Below are positions 36,652-45,901 of a stretch of DNA of 64,000 nucleotides, in pieces. Below the pieces are notes generated by a model, which saw nothing but the letters and a program-made list of their open reading frames with translations, was not told the origin of the DNA and did not search any database. Each line of letters opens with the position of its first letter. The stretch's first letter is position 1. Position numbers and translations under genes: made by a program. Source of the DNA: Streptomyces roseicoloratus (GTDB taxonomy: Bacteria > Actinomycetota > Actinomycetes > Streptomycetales > Streptomycetaceae); the NCBI RefSeq assembly GCF_004117935.1, contig NZ_SDOY01000112.1:120675-184674 (forward strand). The letters are read 5' to 3'.

Positions 36652-37482
36652 CTAGCCTGTTTCCCGTTCCCTCAAGAAGTCGTCCCGAATTTCTTCTACA
36701 TGGGCTCGCATTTCGTCGCCTGAAAGTGCCGAACACGCGAATCCATCGAACTTTCGAACGTAAGTCGTCACGTCACGTGGATCGGTCACCACTATCTCGG
36801 CATGCACCGTCTCGACCGTGACCATGCGGCCATCACGAATGACAAAGGCATGGTTCGCGATGTCGTTCTGCCGAGACGCCAGTGGAACGACCCGGATGTC
36901 GATGTGCGAGAGTCTCGACACAGAGATGATGCGGTCGAGTTGGGCAGCCATCATCAACGGAGAGACGATCTTCCAGCGAAGAGCGGTCTCGGTCATGACG
37001 AAGCGAAGCGTCTTGGAACCGTCGAACAGGACGGATTGGCGTTCCAGTCGGCCGCTGATGGTTCGGTTGAGCGCGTCGACACTCAGTTCATGGCGCCTGA
37101 GCACGGCACGGATGTACTCGGGCGTCTGGAGAAGTCCAGGCACAAGGGCCGGCTGGAACAGACGCAAGGTGGTCATCTGGGCTTCGAGCGCCATGGCTGC
37201 GGCCTGGCCCTTGTGGATGCCGGCACGCTTGAGGAGCCGCCAGGCGGTAGCCTCCGCGGTGGCTGCCCTGGCGACCTCTGTGAACTCTGCCTTGATCTCT
37301 GCGGACACACCGATGGCCGTAAGGATGCGTTCGACGTCGGTGGCGCTGGGCAGAAGCTTGGCGTTCTCGATCTTCGACAGCTTCGACGGAGACATGAGCG
37401 CGCTGCGGGCTACTGCTTTGGCCTCCCTTCCGGATGCCTCACGCAGAGCTCGCAGCGCCGCCCCCAACTGTGCGTTGTTCAC
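36652..37482 (-). CDS. XRE family regulator with DUF5753 domain (WhiJ-like)
   Basis: A 276-aa protein. Residues 1-65 are an XRE HTH (LGAALRALREASGREAKAVA; MSPSKLSKIENAKLLPSATD). The rest is a DUF5753 domain with LFQPALVPGLLQTPEYIRAV, the family's marker. Such WhiJ-like regulators normally pair with a small DUF397 or DUF6879 protein and influence development. The chosen GTG overlaps the stop of the DUF6879 gene as GTGA. Codon bias is visibly weaker than in the core genes around it, which fits horizontal origin. Confidence 0.88.
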   Translation of the reverse strand: MNNAQLGAALRALREASGREAKAVARSALMSPSKLSKIENAKLLPSATDVERILTAIGVSAEIKAEFTEVARAATAEATAWRLLKRAGIHKGQAAAMALEAQMTTLRLFQPALVPGLLQTPEYIRAVLRRHELSVDALNRTISGRLERQSVLFDGSKTLRFVMTETALRWKIVSPLMMAAQLDRIISVSRLSHIDIRVVPLASRQNDIANHAFVIRDGRMVTVETVHAEIVVTDPRDVTTYVRKFDGFACSALSGDEMRAHVEEIRDDFLRERETG

Positions 37483-38000
37483 TTGCCGTACTTGGCCCAC
37501 CAGTCGGTGAACGGCTCGGCGTGTGCAAGCGCCGCCTGCCGGTAGACAAGAAATCTCTCCGTCTCCGCTACCGGCAGCACGTTCGCACCTCGGAAGGCAC
37601 CGTGCTCGTCGTACTCCATCACTGCCGTGTCAGCCGAGTCGAAGAGCCAGAAATCGGGCACCCCGGCCAGCGGGTTCGGCGCGTCCGTCACGTCGAGAAT
37701 GAAGAATTCCTCCCCTCCGGTCATGTTCTTTCGGTACCCCCAGCCCAGCTCGAAGCGCAGATACTCCGTGAGCGGTCGAGTCAGGACATGAACGCGATAG
37801 ACACGCTTGCCCCGGCCGGTGTGAGACCGGAGCTCCGCCACCCATTCGGCGTTGTATCCGTCCGGTTGCGGCTCTCCCGCCCGAAACAACTCATAGGCGT
37901 CCGTGTTCCCGGACCGGCTGTAGTCGTCCAAGGTCTCCAGGCGGAACGCCTCCCGCTCGAACGAGTCGAAGAGGTCGCCGAGCGTCCTAGACGAGCCCAT
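37479..38000 (-). CDS. DUF6879 family protein
   Basis: A 173-aa protein matching the actinobacterial DUF6879 type: LGDLFDSFEREAFRLETLDD at the N-terminus, a central RVHVLTRPLTEYLRFELGWG, and aromatic residues near the end (FTDWWAKYGK). The family is linked to XRE/DUF5753 regulators, as here where the two genes overlap by 4 nt. Its upstream end overlaps the 63-aa gene by 14 nt. The role, partner or ligand-binding protein of the regulator, is inferred only. Confidence 0.8.
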   Translation of the reverse strand: MGSSRTLGDLFDSFEREAFRLETLDDYSRSGNTDAYELFRAGEPQPDGYNAEWVAELRSHTGRGKRVYRVHVLTRPLTEYLRFELGWGYRKNMTGGEEFFILDVTDAPNPLAGVPDFWLFDSADTAVMEYDEHGAFRGANVLPVAETERFLVYRQAALAHAEPFTDWWAKYGK

Positions 38001-38178
38001 CGGCAATGGCCTTCTTGAGCAGCTCCGCGGGGATCTCGACCAGCGTCTCGTGAGCGGGAATTCTGAGCCCGTGGTCGGTCGGGGTCTCCCCCTGCACGAG
38101 AAACGTCCCACGATCGGTCGCGTAGATCGTCGGACAATCCTTGAGGTCGCACGTACTGACGAGCTTGGTCACCTGCAT
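37987..38178 (-). CDS. 63-aa protein leading the DUF6879-XRE operon
   Basis: The short gene begins at ATG 38178 (MQVTKLVSTCDLKDCPTIYA), with a GAGAGGGGA site about ten bases upstream. It has a Cys pair (CDLKDC) and a C-terminal helix (PAELLKKAIADGLV), consistent with a small all-soluble regulator partner. Its 3' end overlaps the DUF6879 start by 14 nt, so the three genes form one operon. The family is not named to my knowledge. Confidence 0.7.
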   Translation of the reverse strand: MQVTKLVSTCDLKDCPTIYATDRGTFLVQGETPTDHGLRIPAHETLVEIPAELLKKAIADGLV

Positions 38179-38411
38179 GCCGATCGGTTCCCCTCTCCGT
38201 CTGGTTGATGCCGAGTTCGATGCTCCCGAGGACACGGCACAAGGGGCAAGGGATCACGGTTGAAAGAACGGGAAACCGCCTCCGTCACTCCATCAGAGGG
38301 CCCGACCGCTCCTGCATTCGACGGCCGGAGCCGGACCCGTCTCGCGGAGGTCCCGACCGGAGGTGGCAGGCCTTCGTCGCTTTCGGGTCACCCCGGGGCT
38401 GTTGATCCAAG

Positions 38412-38430
38412 TGAGGGTAGGCTAACCTGC
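38412..38430. promoter_or_regulatory. Iron box 1 upstream of desE
   Basis: The 19 bp match the DmdR/DtxR-type iron box (TTAGGTTAGGCTAACCTAA) at 15 positions, with the core TAGGCTAACCT exact. Iron-loaded DmdR1 would bind here and repress desEF. The rest of the 346-bp gap back to 38179 shows no gene. Confidence 0.8.
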
Positions 38431-38436
38431 TCGCCA

Positions 38437-38455
38437 TGAGGTAAGGCTTACCTAC
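38437..38455. promoter_or_regulatory. Iron box 2 upstream of desE
   Basis: A second box, core AGGTAAGGCTTACCT, matches the same consensus at 15 of 19 positions and begins 25 bp after box 1. It lies 70 bp before the desE ATG. Two adjacent boxes allow cooperative DmdR binding. Confidence 0.78.
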
Positions 38456-38524
38456 CTCACCCCCCCTTTTTTTGCGACCCTCCGGAAGCCGACCGGCCCG
38501 GCACGTACCGAAAGCGACTCCGCC

Positions 38525-39580
38525 ATGCCCAGCACCGCCCGAGCCACCTCCCTCACCCGTCGCGGCCTGCTTGCCGCGGGCGGCGCCCTCGGGATCGGCG
38601 CCGCGCTCGCCGCGTGCGGCGGGAAAGACGCGAAGGACGGCGGCTCCGCGAAGCCCTCGGCCTCCGGCAAGTCCGGCGCCTGGGAGTTCAAGGACGACCG
38701 CGGCCAGACGGTGAAGACGGCGGCGACGCCGAAGAACATCGTCGCCTTCACCGGCATGGCCGCCGCCCTGAAGGACTTCGGCATCGAGGTGAAGGGCGTC
38801 TTCGGCCCGACCTACGTCGAGGACCCCAAGACGAAGACGAAGAAGGCCGACGTCCAGGCCGGCGACCTCGACATCGACAAGGTCACCGTCCTCGGCAACG
38901 TCTGGGGCGAGTTCAAGATCGAGGAGTACCTCAAGCTCCAGCCCGAGGTCCTCATCACGGACATGTGGGAGAAGGACGCCCTCTGGTACGTCCCGGAGGA
39001 GCAGAAGGACAAGATCCTCAAGATCGCTCCCAGCGTCGCCCTGTGGGCCGCCGGGACGTCGATGCCCACCGTGCTCCAGCGCCACGTCGACCTCGCCGCC
39101 TCGCTCGGCGCCGACGTCACCAGCGACCGGATCAAGGCGGACAAGGCCCGCTTCGAGGCCGCCGCCGAGCGGGTCCGCAAGGCCGCCAAGGCCAAGAAGG
39201 GCATCAAGGTCCTCATCGGCTCCGGCGCGCCCGACACCTTCTACGTCTCCGCCCCGGCCCGCCCGACCGACACCCTCTTCTTCCAGGAGCTGGGCGTCGA
39301 CCTGATCGTCCCGGACAAGCTGGACCCGACCGGCTGGTTCGAGCTGCTCAGCTGGGAGAACGTCGACAAGTACAAGGCCGACGTCATCCTCCTCGACAAC
39401 CGCACCTCCGCCCTCCAGCCCGAGGCCCTGAAGGCCAAGCCGACCTGGGCCGCGCTGCCCGCCGTCAAGGCCGGCCAGGTGTTCCCGCGCGTCACCGAGC
39501 CGATCTACTCGTACGCCAAGTGCGCCCCGCTCCTGGAGGACCTGGCCAAGGCCCTCGAGAACGCCAAGAAGGTGTCCTGA
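38525..39580 (+). CDS. desE: Ferric-siderophore-binding lipoprotein DesE
   Basis: A 351-aa extracellular lipoprotein. The twin-Arg export signal LTRRGLLAAGG and lipobox ALAAC (Cys 31) anchor it to the membrane. The rest is a class III periplasmic-binding fold (FecB/FhuD type) with VAFTGMAAALKDFGIEVKG and the closing helix EDLAKALENAKKV. It captures ferrioxamines and hands them to a permease not encoded here. It is followed 3 nt later by desF and sits behind two iron boxes, so it is expressed under iron limitation. Confidence 0.95.
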   Translation: MPSTARATSLTRRGLLAAGGALGIGAALAACGGKDAKDGGSAKPSASGKSGAWEFKDDRGQTVKTAATPKNIVAFTGMAAALKDFGIEVKGVFGPTYVEDPKTKTKKADVQAGDLDIDKVTVLGNVWGEFKIEEYLKLQPEVLITDMWEKDALWYVPEEQKDKILKIAPSVALWAAGTSMPTVLQRHVDLAASLGADVTSDRIKADKARFEAAAERVRKAAKAKKGIKVLIGSGAPDTFYVSAPARPTDTLFFQELGVDLIVPDKLDPTGWFELLSWENVDKYKADVILLDNRTSALQPEALKAKPTWAALPAVKAGQVFPRVTEPIYSYAKCAPLLEDLAKALENAKKVS

Positions 39581-39583
39581 CCC

Positions 39584-40435
39584 GTGACGAACGCCGAGAC
39601 CGCCCCGTTCCAGTTCTTCTCCCTCCAGGTCGACCGGACGCGGCGGCTCGGCCCGTCCCTGGTCCGCGTCACCTTCACCGGTGAGGACCTGAAGCGCTTC
39701 GCCGCCGGCGGCCGCGACCAGTCGCTCTCGCTGTTCCTGCCCCACCCGGGGCAGGACGCGCCGGTGCTGCCGCCGCTCGACGACCCGGACATGTACGCGA
39801 TCCTCGGCGCCTACCGGGCCATGCCGCACGACGAGCGGGCCGTGATGCGCTCGTACACCGTCCGCGCGCAGCGGACCTCCCCGGTGGACGAGGTCGACAT
39901 CGACTTCGCCGTACACGAGGACGGCGGCCCCGCCTGCCGCTGGGCCCAGCAGGCCACGGCAGGCGACAAGGTCGTCGTGCTCGGCCCCGCCGTGGCCGAG
40001 AACACCGGGGTGCGCTTCCAGCTGCCCGCGGACGCCGACTCCGTGCTCCTCTGGGGCGACGAGACGGCACTGCCCGCCGTCTCCGCGATCCTGGAGTGGC
40101 TGCCGGCCGAGACCCGCGCCCACGTCTACCTCGAAGTCCCGTACTCCGGCGACCGCGTGGAGCTCGCGACCGAGGCCGACGCGACCGTCACCTGGCTGGT
40201 ACGGGAGGAGGGCGCGCCGTCCGCCGTCGAGGCGATCGCGGGCGCCGGGCTGCCCGGCGAGTCGCCCTACGTGTGGATCGCGGGCGAGTCCGGCTCCGTG
40301 AAGGCGCTGCGCCGGCACTTCGTGCGCGAGCGCGGGATCGACAAGCGCCGCGTGACGTTCGTCGGGTACTGGCGCAAGGGCCTGTCCGAGGACGCCCTGC
40401 GCGAGGTCCCGGACGAGACGCAGGAAGAGGCTTAG
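39584..40435 (+). CDS. desF: Siderophore-interacting FAD-binding reductase (SIP family)
   Basis: A 283-aa flavoprotein. The FAD-binding block is RSYTVRAQR in the N-terminal barrel. The C-terminal SIP/NAD(P)H domain includes LLWGDETALPAVSAILEWL and YVWIAGESGSVKALRRHFVR. It reduces ferric siderophore after uptake to free iron. GTG 39584 lies 3 nt after the desE stop. The 3' end (last ~14 codons plus 15 bp) is duplicated just downstream at 40460-40529. Confidence 0.93.
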   Translation: MTNAETAPFQFFSLQVDRTRRLGPSLVRVTFTGEDLKRFAAGGRDQSLSLFLPHPGQDAPVLPPLDDPDMYAILGAYRAMPHDERAVMRSYTVRAQRTSPVDEVDIDFAVHEDGGPACRWAQQATAGDKVVVLGPAVAENTGVRFQLPADADSVLLWGDETALPAVSAILEWLPAETRAHVYLEVPYSGDRVELATEADATVTWLVREEGAPSAVEAIAGAGLPGESPYVWIAGESGSVKALRRHFVRERGIDKRRVTFVGYWRKGLSEDALREVPDETQEEA

Positions 40436-40529
40436 GCCCACCCCGCCCCACGGTCCCGGGATGCCCTGCGCGAGACCCCGGACGAGACGGACGAGACGCA
40501 GGAAGAGGCCTAGGCCCACCCCGCCCCAC
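40390..40529 (+). repeat. Duplicated 3' end of desF
   Basis: About 62 bp covering the last codons, stop and following bases of desF (40390-40451) recur downstream at 40460-40529, including a second copy of the terminal codons and stop. The second copy carries an extra 9-bp GACGAGACG unit and a few base changes. It is a short tandem duplication with no coding role. Confidence 0.85.
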
Positions 40530-40568
40530 CAGACGCGTAGTCCCGCCCCACCCGTCCACGGGTTCGAA

Positions 40569-40600
40569 CGGCCCCCCGACCCACTGAGGTCGGGGGGCCG
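40569..40600 (+). terminator. Terminator between desF and desA
   Basis: Perfect 13-bp stem (40569-40581 with 40588-40600), loop CACTGA. It separates the uptake operon desEF from desABCD, which has its own iron box 14 bp further on. Confidence 0.85.
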
Positions 40601-40613
40601 TTGTGCGAAGAAT

Positions 40614-40632
40614 TTAGGTTAGGCTAACCTTA
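40614..40632. promoter_or_regulatory. Iron box upstream of desA
   Basis: TTAGGTTAGGCTAACCTTA matches the 19-bp iron box consensus at 18 positions, 38 bp before the desA start. DmdR1 with Fe2+ should repress desABCD here. Confidence 0.93.
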
Positions 40633-40670
40633 CCTAGACCGACCGAGTCCGCTCCCCGGAAGGGCCCCAC

Positions 40671-42134
40671 ATGCGCTCCCACCTCCTCAACGCCGCGACG
40701 GCGGAGTCGTACCGACGCTCCGTCACCGAAGGAGTGGACCGGGTCGCGAGGAAACTCGCCACCGCGCGCGGCCCGTTCACCGGCGTCACCCCCGCCGAGC
40801 TCGCGCCCGTCGTCGACGCCGTCGACCTCGACAAGCCGCTCGGCGACGCCTCCGCCGCCCTCGACGAGCTGGAGGACGTGTACCTGCGCGACGCGGTCTA
40901 CTTCCACCACCCGCGCTACCTCGCCCACCTCAACTGCCCCGTCGTGATACCGGCGGTGCTCGGCGAGGCCGTCCTGTCCGCCGTCAACTCCTCCCTGGAC
41001 ACCTGGGACCAGAGCGCCGGCGGCACCCTCATCGAGCGCAGGCTCGTCGACTGGACCGCCGGCCGGATCGGCCTCGGTCCGCTCGCCGACGGCGTGTTCA
41101 CCAGCGGCGGCACCCAGTCCAACCTCCAGGCGCTGCTCATCGCCCGCGAGGAGGCCCGGCTCGGCCGCGACGGCCGCCCCGGCACCGACGACCTGGCGAA
41201 ACTGCGGATCTTCTCCTCCGAGTGCAGCCACTTCAGCGTCCAGAAGTCGGCCACCCTGCTCGGCCTCTCCCGCGACGCCGTCGTCTCCGTCCCCGTCGAC
41301 CGCGACCGCCGCATGCAGTCCGTCGTCCTCGCCGCCGAGCTGGAGGCCTGCCGGGCCGAGGGCCTGATCCCGATGGCGATCGTCGCCACCGCCGGCACCA
41401 CCGACTTCGGCTCCATCGACCCGCTGCCGGAGATCGCCGCCCTGGCCGCCGAGTACGGGGCCTGGATGCACGTCGACGCCGCCTACGGCTGCGGACTGCT
41501 CGCCTCGCCGACCCGCCGCCACCTCCTCGACGGCATCGAGCGCGCCGACTCCGTCACCGTCGACTACCACAAGTCCTTCTTCCAGCCGGTGAGTTCCTCC
41601 GCCGTCCTGGTCCGCGACGGCGCCACGCTGCGCCACGCCACCTACCACGCGGACTACCTCAACCCCCGGCGCGCGCTCGCCGAGCACATCCCCAACCAGG
41701 TCGACAAGTCCCTGCAGACCACCCGCCGCTTCGACGCCCTCAAGCTGTGGCTGACCCTGCGCGTCATGGGCGCCGACGGCATCGGCGGCCTCTTCGACGA
41801 GGTCTGCGACCTGGCCCGGGCCGGATTCGAGCTGCTCGCCGCCGACCCGCGCTACGACGTGGTCGTCGAGCCGCAGCTGTCCACCCTCGTCTACCGCTAC
41901 GTCCCCGAGGACGTCACCTCGCCCGAGGACGTCGACCGCGCCAACCTCCACGCCCGCAAGGCCCTGATGGCCTCCGGCGAGGCCATCGTGGCCGGCACGA
42001 AGGTCGACGGCCGCCAGTACCTCAAGTTCACCTTGCTCAACCCCGAGACGACCGTGGCCGACATCGCCGCCGTCCTCGATCTGATAGCCGGCCACGCCGA
42101 GCAGTACCTGGGAGAGAACCTTGTCCACGCCTGA
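40671..42134 (+). CDS. desA: Lysine decarboxylase DesA (PLP-dependent)
   Basis: A 487-aa group II decarboxylase that converts L-lysine to cadaverine, the first step of desferrioxamine synthesis. The PLP lysine is Lys 301 in [11 protein letters not shown]. Upstream blocks are [14 protein letters not shown] and [12 protein letters not shown], with MHVDAAYG holding the cofactor Asp. Length and order match Streptomyces DesA. It starts the desABCD operon; desB begins 14 nt before its stop. Confidence 0.96.
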   Translation: MRSHLLNAATAESYRRSVTEGVDRVARKLATARGPFTGVTPAELAPVVDAVDLDKPLGDASAALDELEDVYLRDAVYFHHPRYLAHLNCPVVIPAVLGEAVLSAVNSSLDTWDQSAGGTLIERRLVDWTAGRIGLGPLADGVFTSGGTQSNLQALLIAREEARLGRDGRPGTDDLAKLRIFSSECSHFSVQKSATLLGLSRDAVVSVPVDRDRRMQSVVLAAELEACRAEGLIPMAIVATAGTTDFGSIDPLPEIAALAAEYGAWMHVDAAYGCGLLASPTRRHLLDGIERADSVTVDYHKSFFQPVSSSAVLVRDGATLRHATYHADYLNPRRALAEHIPNQVDKSLQTTRRFDALKLWLTLRVMGADGIGGLFDEVCDLARAGFELLAADPRYDVVVEPQLSTLVYRYVPEDVTSPEDVDRANLHARKALMASGEAIVAGTKVDGRQYLKFTLLNPETTVADIAAVLDLIAGHAEQYLGENLVHA

Positions 42135-43404
42135 GACGACCGACGCGTACGACTTCATCGGCATCGGGCTCGGTCCCTTCAACCTCGGCCTCGCCTGCCT
42201 CACCGAGCCCATCGACGAGCTGAACGGCCTGTTCCTCGAGTCCAAGCCGGACTTCGAATGGCACTCCGGGATGTTCCTGGAGGGCGCCCACCTCCAGACG
42301 CCGTTCATGTCGGACCTGGTCACCCTCGCCGACCCGACCTCGCCGTACTCCTTCCTCCAGTACCTGAAGGAGAAGGGCCGGCTCTACTCCTTCTACATCC
42401 GCGAGAACTTCTACCCGCTGCGCGCCGAGTACAACGACTACTGCCGCTGGGCCGCCGCGCAGCTCTCCTCGATCCGCTTCTCCACCACCGTCGCCTCGGT
42501 CTCGTACGACGAGTCCGCCGAGGAGTACGCGGTGACCACCGAGGCCGGCGACACCTTCCGCGCCCGCCGGATCGTGCTCGGCACCGGCACCCCGCCGTAC
42601 GTCCCCGAGGCCTGCCGGGGCCTGGGCGGCGACCTCGTCCACAACTCGCGCTACCTGCCCAACAAGGAAGCGCTGCAGAAGAAGAAGTCGATCACGATCG
42701 TCGGCAGCGGCCAGAGCGCCGCCGAGATCTACTACGACCTCCTCAGCGAGATCGACGTCCACGGCTACCGCCTCAACTGGGTGACCCGCTCCCCGCGCTT
42801 CTTCCCGCTGGAGTACACCAAGCTCACCCTGGAGATGACCTCGCCGGAGTACGTGGACTACTTCCACGCGCTGCCCGAGCGGACCCGCTACCGCCTGGAG
42901 AGCGAGCAGAAGGGCCTGTTCAAGGGCATCAACGGCGACCTCGTCGACGCCATCTTCGACCTGCTCTACCAGAAGAACTTCGCCGGCCCGGTCCCCACCC
43001 GGCTGCTCACCAACTCCGCGCTGCACTCCGCCGCGTACGACGAGACGAGCGGCACGTACACGCTCGGCTTCCGCCAGGAGGAGCAGGAGAAGGACTTCGC
43101 GATCGAGACCGAGGGCCTGATCCTCTCCACCGGCTACAAGTACACCGTCCCCGCCTTCCTGGAGCCGGTCGCGGACCGCCTCCGCTGGGACTCCCAGGGC
43201 CGCTTCGACGTGGCCCGCAACTACTCGGTCGACACCACCGGCCGCGCGGTCTTCCTGCAGAACGCCGGCGTCCACACCCACTCGATCACCTCGCCCGACC
43301 TGGGCATGGGCCCGTACCGGAACGCCTACATCATCGGAGAGATGCTGGGTCGCGAGTACTACCCCGTCGAGAAGACCATCGCGTTCCAGGAGTTCGCCGT
43401 ATGA
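42121..43404 (+). CDS. desB: Cadaverine N-monooxygenase DesB
   Basis: A 427-aa FAD/NADPH-dependent N-hydroxylase of the lysine/ornithine monooxygenase family. FAD motif [15 protein letters not shown] (residues about 11-25), NADPH motif [16 protein letters not shown], and the C-terminal [12 protein letters not shown]. It makes N-hydroxycadaverine. The start is a TTG at 42121 inside the end of desA, with GGGAGAGAACC just before it, so it is translationally coupled. Confidence 0.95.
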   Translation: MSTPETTDAYDFIGIGLGPFNLGLACLTEPIDELNGLFLESKPDFEWHSGMFLEGAHLQTPFMSDLVTLADPTSPYSFLQYLKEKGRLYSFYIRENFYPLRAEYNDYCRWAAAQLSSIRFSTTVASVSYDESAEEYAVTTEAGDTFRARRIVLGTGTPPYVPEACRGLGGDLVHNSRYLPNKEALQKKKSITIVGSGQSAAEIYYDLLSEIDVHGYRLNWVTRSPRFFPLEYTKLTLEMTSPEYVDYFHALPERTRYRLESEQKGLFKGINGDLVDAIFDLLYQKNFAGPVPTRLLTNSALHSAAYDETSGTYTLGFRQEEQEKDFAIETEGLILSTGYKYTVPAFLEPVADRLRWDSQGRFDVARNYSVDTTGRAVFLQNAGVHTHSITSPDLGMGPYRNAYIIGEMLGREYYPVEKTIAFQEFAV

Positions 43405-44000
43405 CCCCCCGCACCCCCGACATCCGCATACGCCCGTACGACCCGCTCAAGGACGCCGAGCTCATCCACCCCTGGGTCACCCACCCCAAGGCGACCTACT
43501 GGATGATGCAGGACTTCAAGCTCCAGGACGTCGAGCGCGAGTACATGGCGATCGCCGCGAACCCGCACCACGACGCCTTCATCGGCCTCGTCGACGGCGA
43601 GCCCGCCTTCCTCATGGAGCGCTACGACCCCGCGCACGTCGAGCTCGTCGGCCTGTACGAGCCGCTGCCCGGCGACGTCGGCATGCACTTCCTCGTCGCG
43701 CCCACCGACACCCCCGTGCACGGCTTCACCCGTACGGTGATCACCGCCGTCATGGCCGAGCTGTTCGCCGACCCGGCCACCGCCCGCGTCGTCGTCGAGC
43801 CCGACGTCCGCAACACCGCCGTCCACGCGCTCAACGAGGCCGTCGGGTTCACACCCGAGCGGGAGATCCGGAAGCCGGAGAAGAACGCCCTGCTCAGCTT
43901 CTGCACCCGCGCCGCCTTCGAGGCCGCGACGGGCCTCACGGCCGGCTCCCGTACGGCCTCCGAGGGCACCGCCGCGTCCTCCGTGGAGGTGGCCGCGTGA
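43401..44000 (+). CDS. desC: N-hydroxycadaverine acyltransferase DesC
   Basis: A 199-aa GNAT-fold acyltransferase (IucB/RhbD-like) that acylates N-hydroxycadaverine with succinyl- or acetyl-CoA. Recognisable blocks are [39 protein letters not shown] and [20 protein letters not shown]. The ATG overlaps the desB stop (ATGA). The last ~25 residues (Ala/Ser/Thr-rich) look like a disordered tail. Confidence 0.94.
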   Translation: MTPRTPDIRIRPYDPLKDAELIHPWVTHPKATYWMMQDFKLQDVEREYMAIAANPHHDAFIGLVDGEPAFLMERYDPAHVELVGLYEPLPGDVGMHFLVAPTDTPVHGFTRTVITAVMAELFADPATARVVVEPDVRNTAVHALNEAVGFTPEREIRKPEKNALLSFCTRAAFEAATGLTAGSRTASEGTAASSVEVAA

Positions 44001-45781
44001 ACGCCTCCGCCGACAGCCCCGTCGCCCACCTCACGCCCGAGCGCTGGGCCGACGCCAACCGCGCCCTGATCCGCAAGGGCCTCGCCGAGTTCATCCACGA
44101 GCGGCTGCTCGACCCGCAGGAGCTCGGCGACAGCCGCTACCGGGTGCTCAGCGACGACCGCCGCACCGAGTACCGCTTCACCGCCGACCGCTTCGCGCTC
44201 GACCACTGGCAGGTCTACCCGGAGTCCATCAGCCGGCACCGGGGCAGCGAGCAGCTGCCGCTGGACGCCCTGCAGTTCATCACCGAACTGCGCGGCTCGC
44301 TCGGCCTGAGCGACGAGATCCTCCCGGTCTACCTGGAGGAGATCTCCTCCACGCTGGCCGGCACCGCGTTCAAGGCGACCAAGCCGCGCGTGGGCTCCGC
44401 CGAGCTGGCCCGGGCCGGCTTCCAGGCGATCGAGACCGGGATGACCGAGGGCCACCCCTGCTTCGTCGCCAACAACGGACGGCTCGGCTTCGGCGTCGAC
44501 GAGTACCGCGCCTACGCCCCCGAGGCCGCCCGGCCGATCCACCTGGTGTGGCTGGCCGCGCACCGCGACCGCACCACCTTCACCGCCGGCAAGGACATCG
44601 CGTACGACTCCTTCATCCGCGCCGAGCTCGGCGACGCGACGGTGGACGGCTTCGCCGCCGCCCTCGCCGAGCGCGGCCTGGACCTGGCCGACTACCTGCT
44701 GATGCCGGTGCACCCCTGGCAGTGGTGGAACAAGATGGCCGTCACCTTCGCCGCCGAGGTCGCCCAGCAGCGGCTCGTGTACCTGGGCGAGGGCGACGAC
44801 GCCTATCTGGCGCAGCAATCCATCCGCACCTTCTTCAACACCACCGACCCGGCGAAGCACTACGTGAAGACGGCCCTGTCCGTCCTCAACATGGGCTTCA
44901 TGCGGGGCCTCTCGGCCGCCTACATGGAGGCCACGCCCGCCATCAACGACTGGCTGGCCGGGCTGATCGAGGCCGACCCGGTCCTCCAGGCGGCGCGCTT
45001 CTCGATCATCCGCGAGCGGGCGGCGGTCGGCTACCGGCACCTCGAGTACGAGGCCGCCACCGACCGCTACTCGCCCTACCGCAAGATGCTGGCCGCGCTG
45101 TGGCGCGAGTCCCCGGTGCCGTCCCTCGCCGAGGGCGAGCGGCTCGCGACGATGGCCTCGCTGCTGCACGTCGACCACGCGGGCGCGTCCTTCACCGGCG
45201 CCCTGATCAAGGAGTCGGGCCTGGCACCGACGGAGTGGCTGCGCCGCTACCTGGACGCCTACCTGCTGCCGGTGCTGCACTGCTTCTACGCGTACGACCT
45301 GGTCTACATGCCGCACGGCGAGAACGTGATCCTGGTCCTCGACGAGCGGGGCGCGGTGTCCCGGGCGATCTTCAAGGACATCGCCGAGGAGATCTGCGTC
45401 ATGGACCCGGCCGCGGTGCTGCCGCCGGCCGTGGAGCGGATCCGGGCCGAGGTCCCGGAGGACATGAAGCTGCTCTCCGTGTTCACGGACGTCTTCGACT
45501 GCTTCCTGCGCTTCCTCGGTGCCACCCTGGCCGCCGAGGGCGTCGTGGGCGAGGACGACTTCTGGCGCACGGTCGCGGAGTGCGTGCGGGGCTACCAGGA
45601 CTCCCGCCCGGAGCTGGCGGACCGGTTCGCGCAGTACGACATGTTCACGGAGACCTTCGCGCTGTCCGCGCTCAACCGCCTCCAGCTGCGCAACAACAAG
45701 CAGATGGTGGACCTGGCGGACCCGTCGGCGGCGCTCCAGCTGGTCGGCGACCTCGTGAACCCGATCGCACGCTTCGCCTGA
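43997..45781 (+). CDS. desD: Desferrioxamine synthetase DesD (NIS synthetase)
   Basis: A 594-aa IucA/IucC-type NIS synthetase. It oligomerises and cyclises N-hydroxy-N-succinylcadaverine, using ATP, to desferrioxamine E/B. Family blocks are GHPCFVANNGRLGFG (ATP binding), KHYVKTALSVLNMGFMRGLS and YDLVYMPHGENVILVLDE. The GTG overlaps the desC stop (GTGA). It is the last gene of the operon and is followed by a 14-bp hairpin. Confidence 0.96.
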   Translation: MNASADSPVAHLTPERWADANRALIRKGLAEFIHERLLDPQELGDSRYRVLSDDRRTEYRFTADRFALDHWQVYPESISRHRGSEQLPLDALQFITELRGSLGLSDEILPVYLEEISSTLAGTAFKATKPRVGSAELARAGFQAIETGMTEGHPCFVANNGRLGFGVDEYRAYAPEAARPIHLVWLAAHRDRTTFTAGKDIAYDSFIRAELGDATVDGFAAALAERGLDLADYLLMPVHPWQWWNKMAVTFAAEVAQQRLVYLGEGDDAYLAQQSIRTFFNTTDPAKHYVKTALSVLNMGFMRGLSAAYMEATPAINDWLAGLIEADPVLQAARFSIIRERAAVGYRHLEYEAATDRYSPYRKMLAALWRESPVPSLAEGERLATMASLLHVDHAGASFTGALIKESGLAPTEWLRRYLDAYLLPVLHCFYAYDLVYMPHGENVILVLDERGAVSRAIFKDIAEEICVMDPAAVLPPAVERIRAEVPEDMKLLSVFTDVFDCFLRFLGATLAAEGVVGEDDFWRTVAECVRGYQDSRPELADRFAQYDMFTETFALSALNRLQLRNNKQMVDLADPSAALQLVGDLVNPIARFA

Positions 45782-45800
45782 CCCGCCCCCGAACCGATGT

Positions 45801-45835
45801 GAGCCCCGCCGGAGTACGGTCCTCCGCCGGGGCTC
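45801..45835 (+). terminator. Terminator of desABCD
   Basis: Perfect 14-bp stem (45801-45814 with 45822-45835), 7-nt loop TACGGTC, 19 bp after the desD stop. It is symmetric, so it can also stop the minus-strand gene coming from 46351. Confidence 0.88.
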
Positions 45836-45901
45836 TCATCTCTTCCGGGTAGGGGCAGGAGTCCCGTGCCCCGCGCGGGCACGCGACGAGCGCCCGGGAC
45901 G

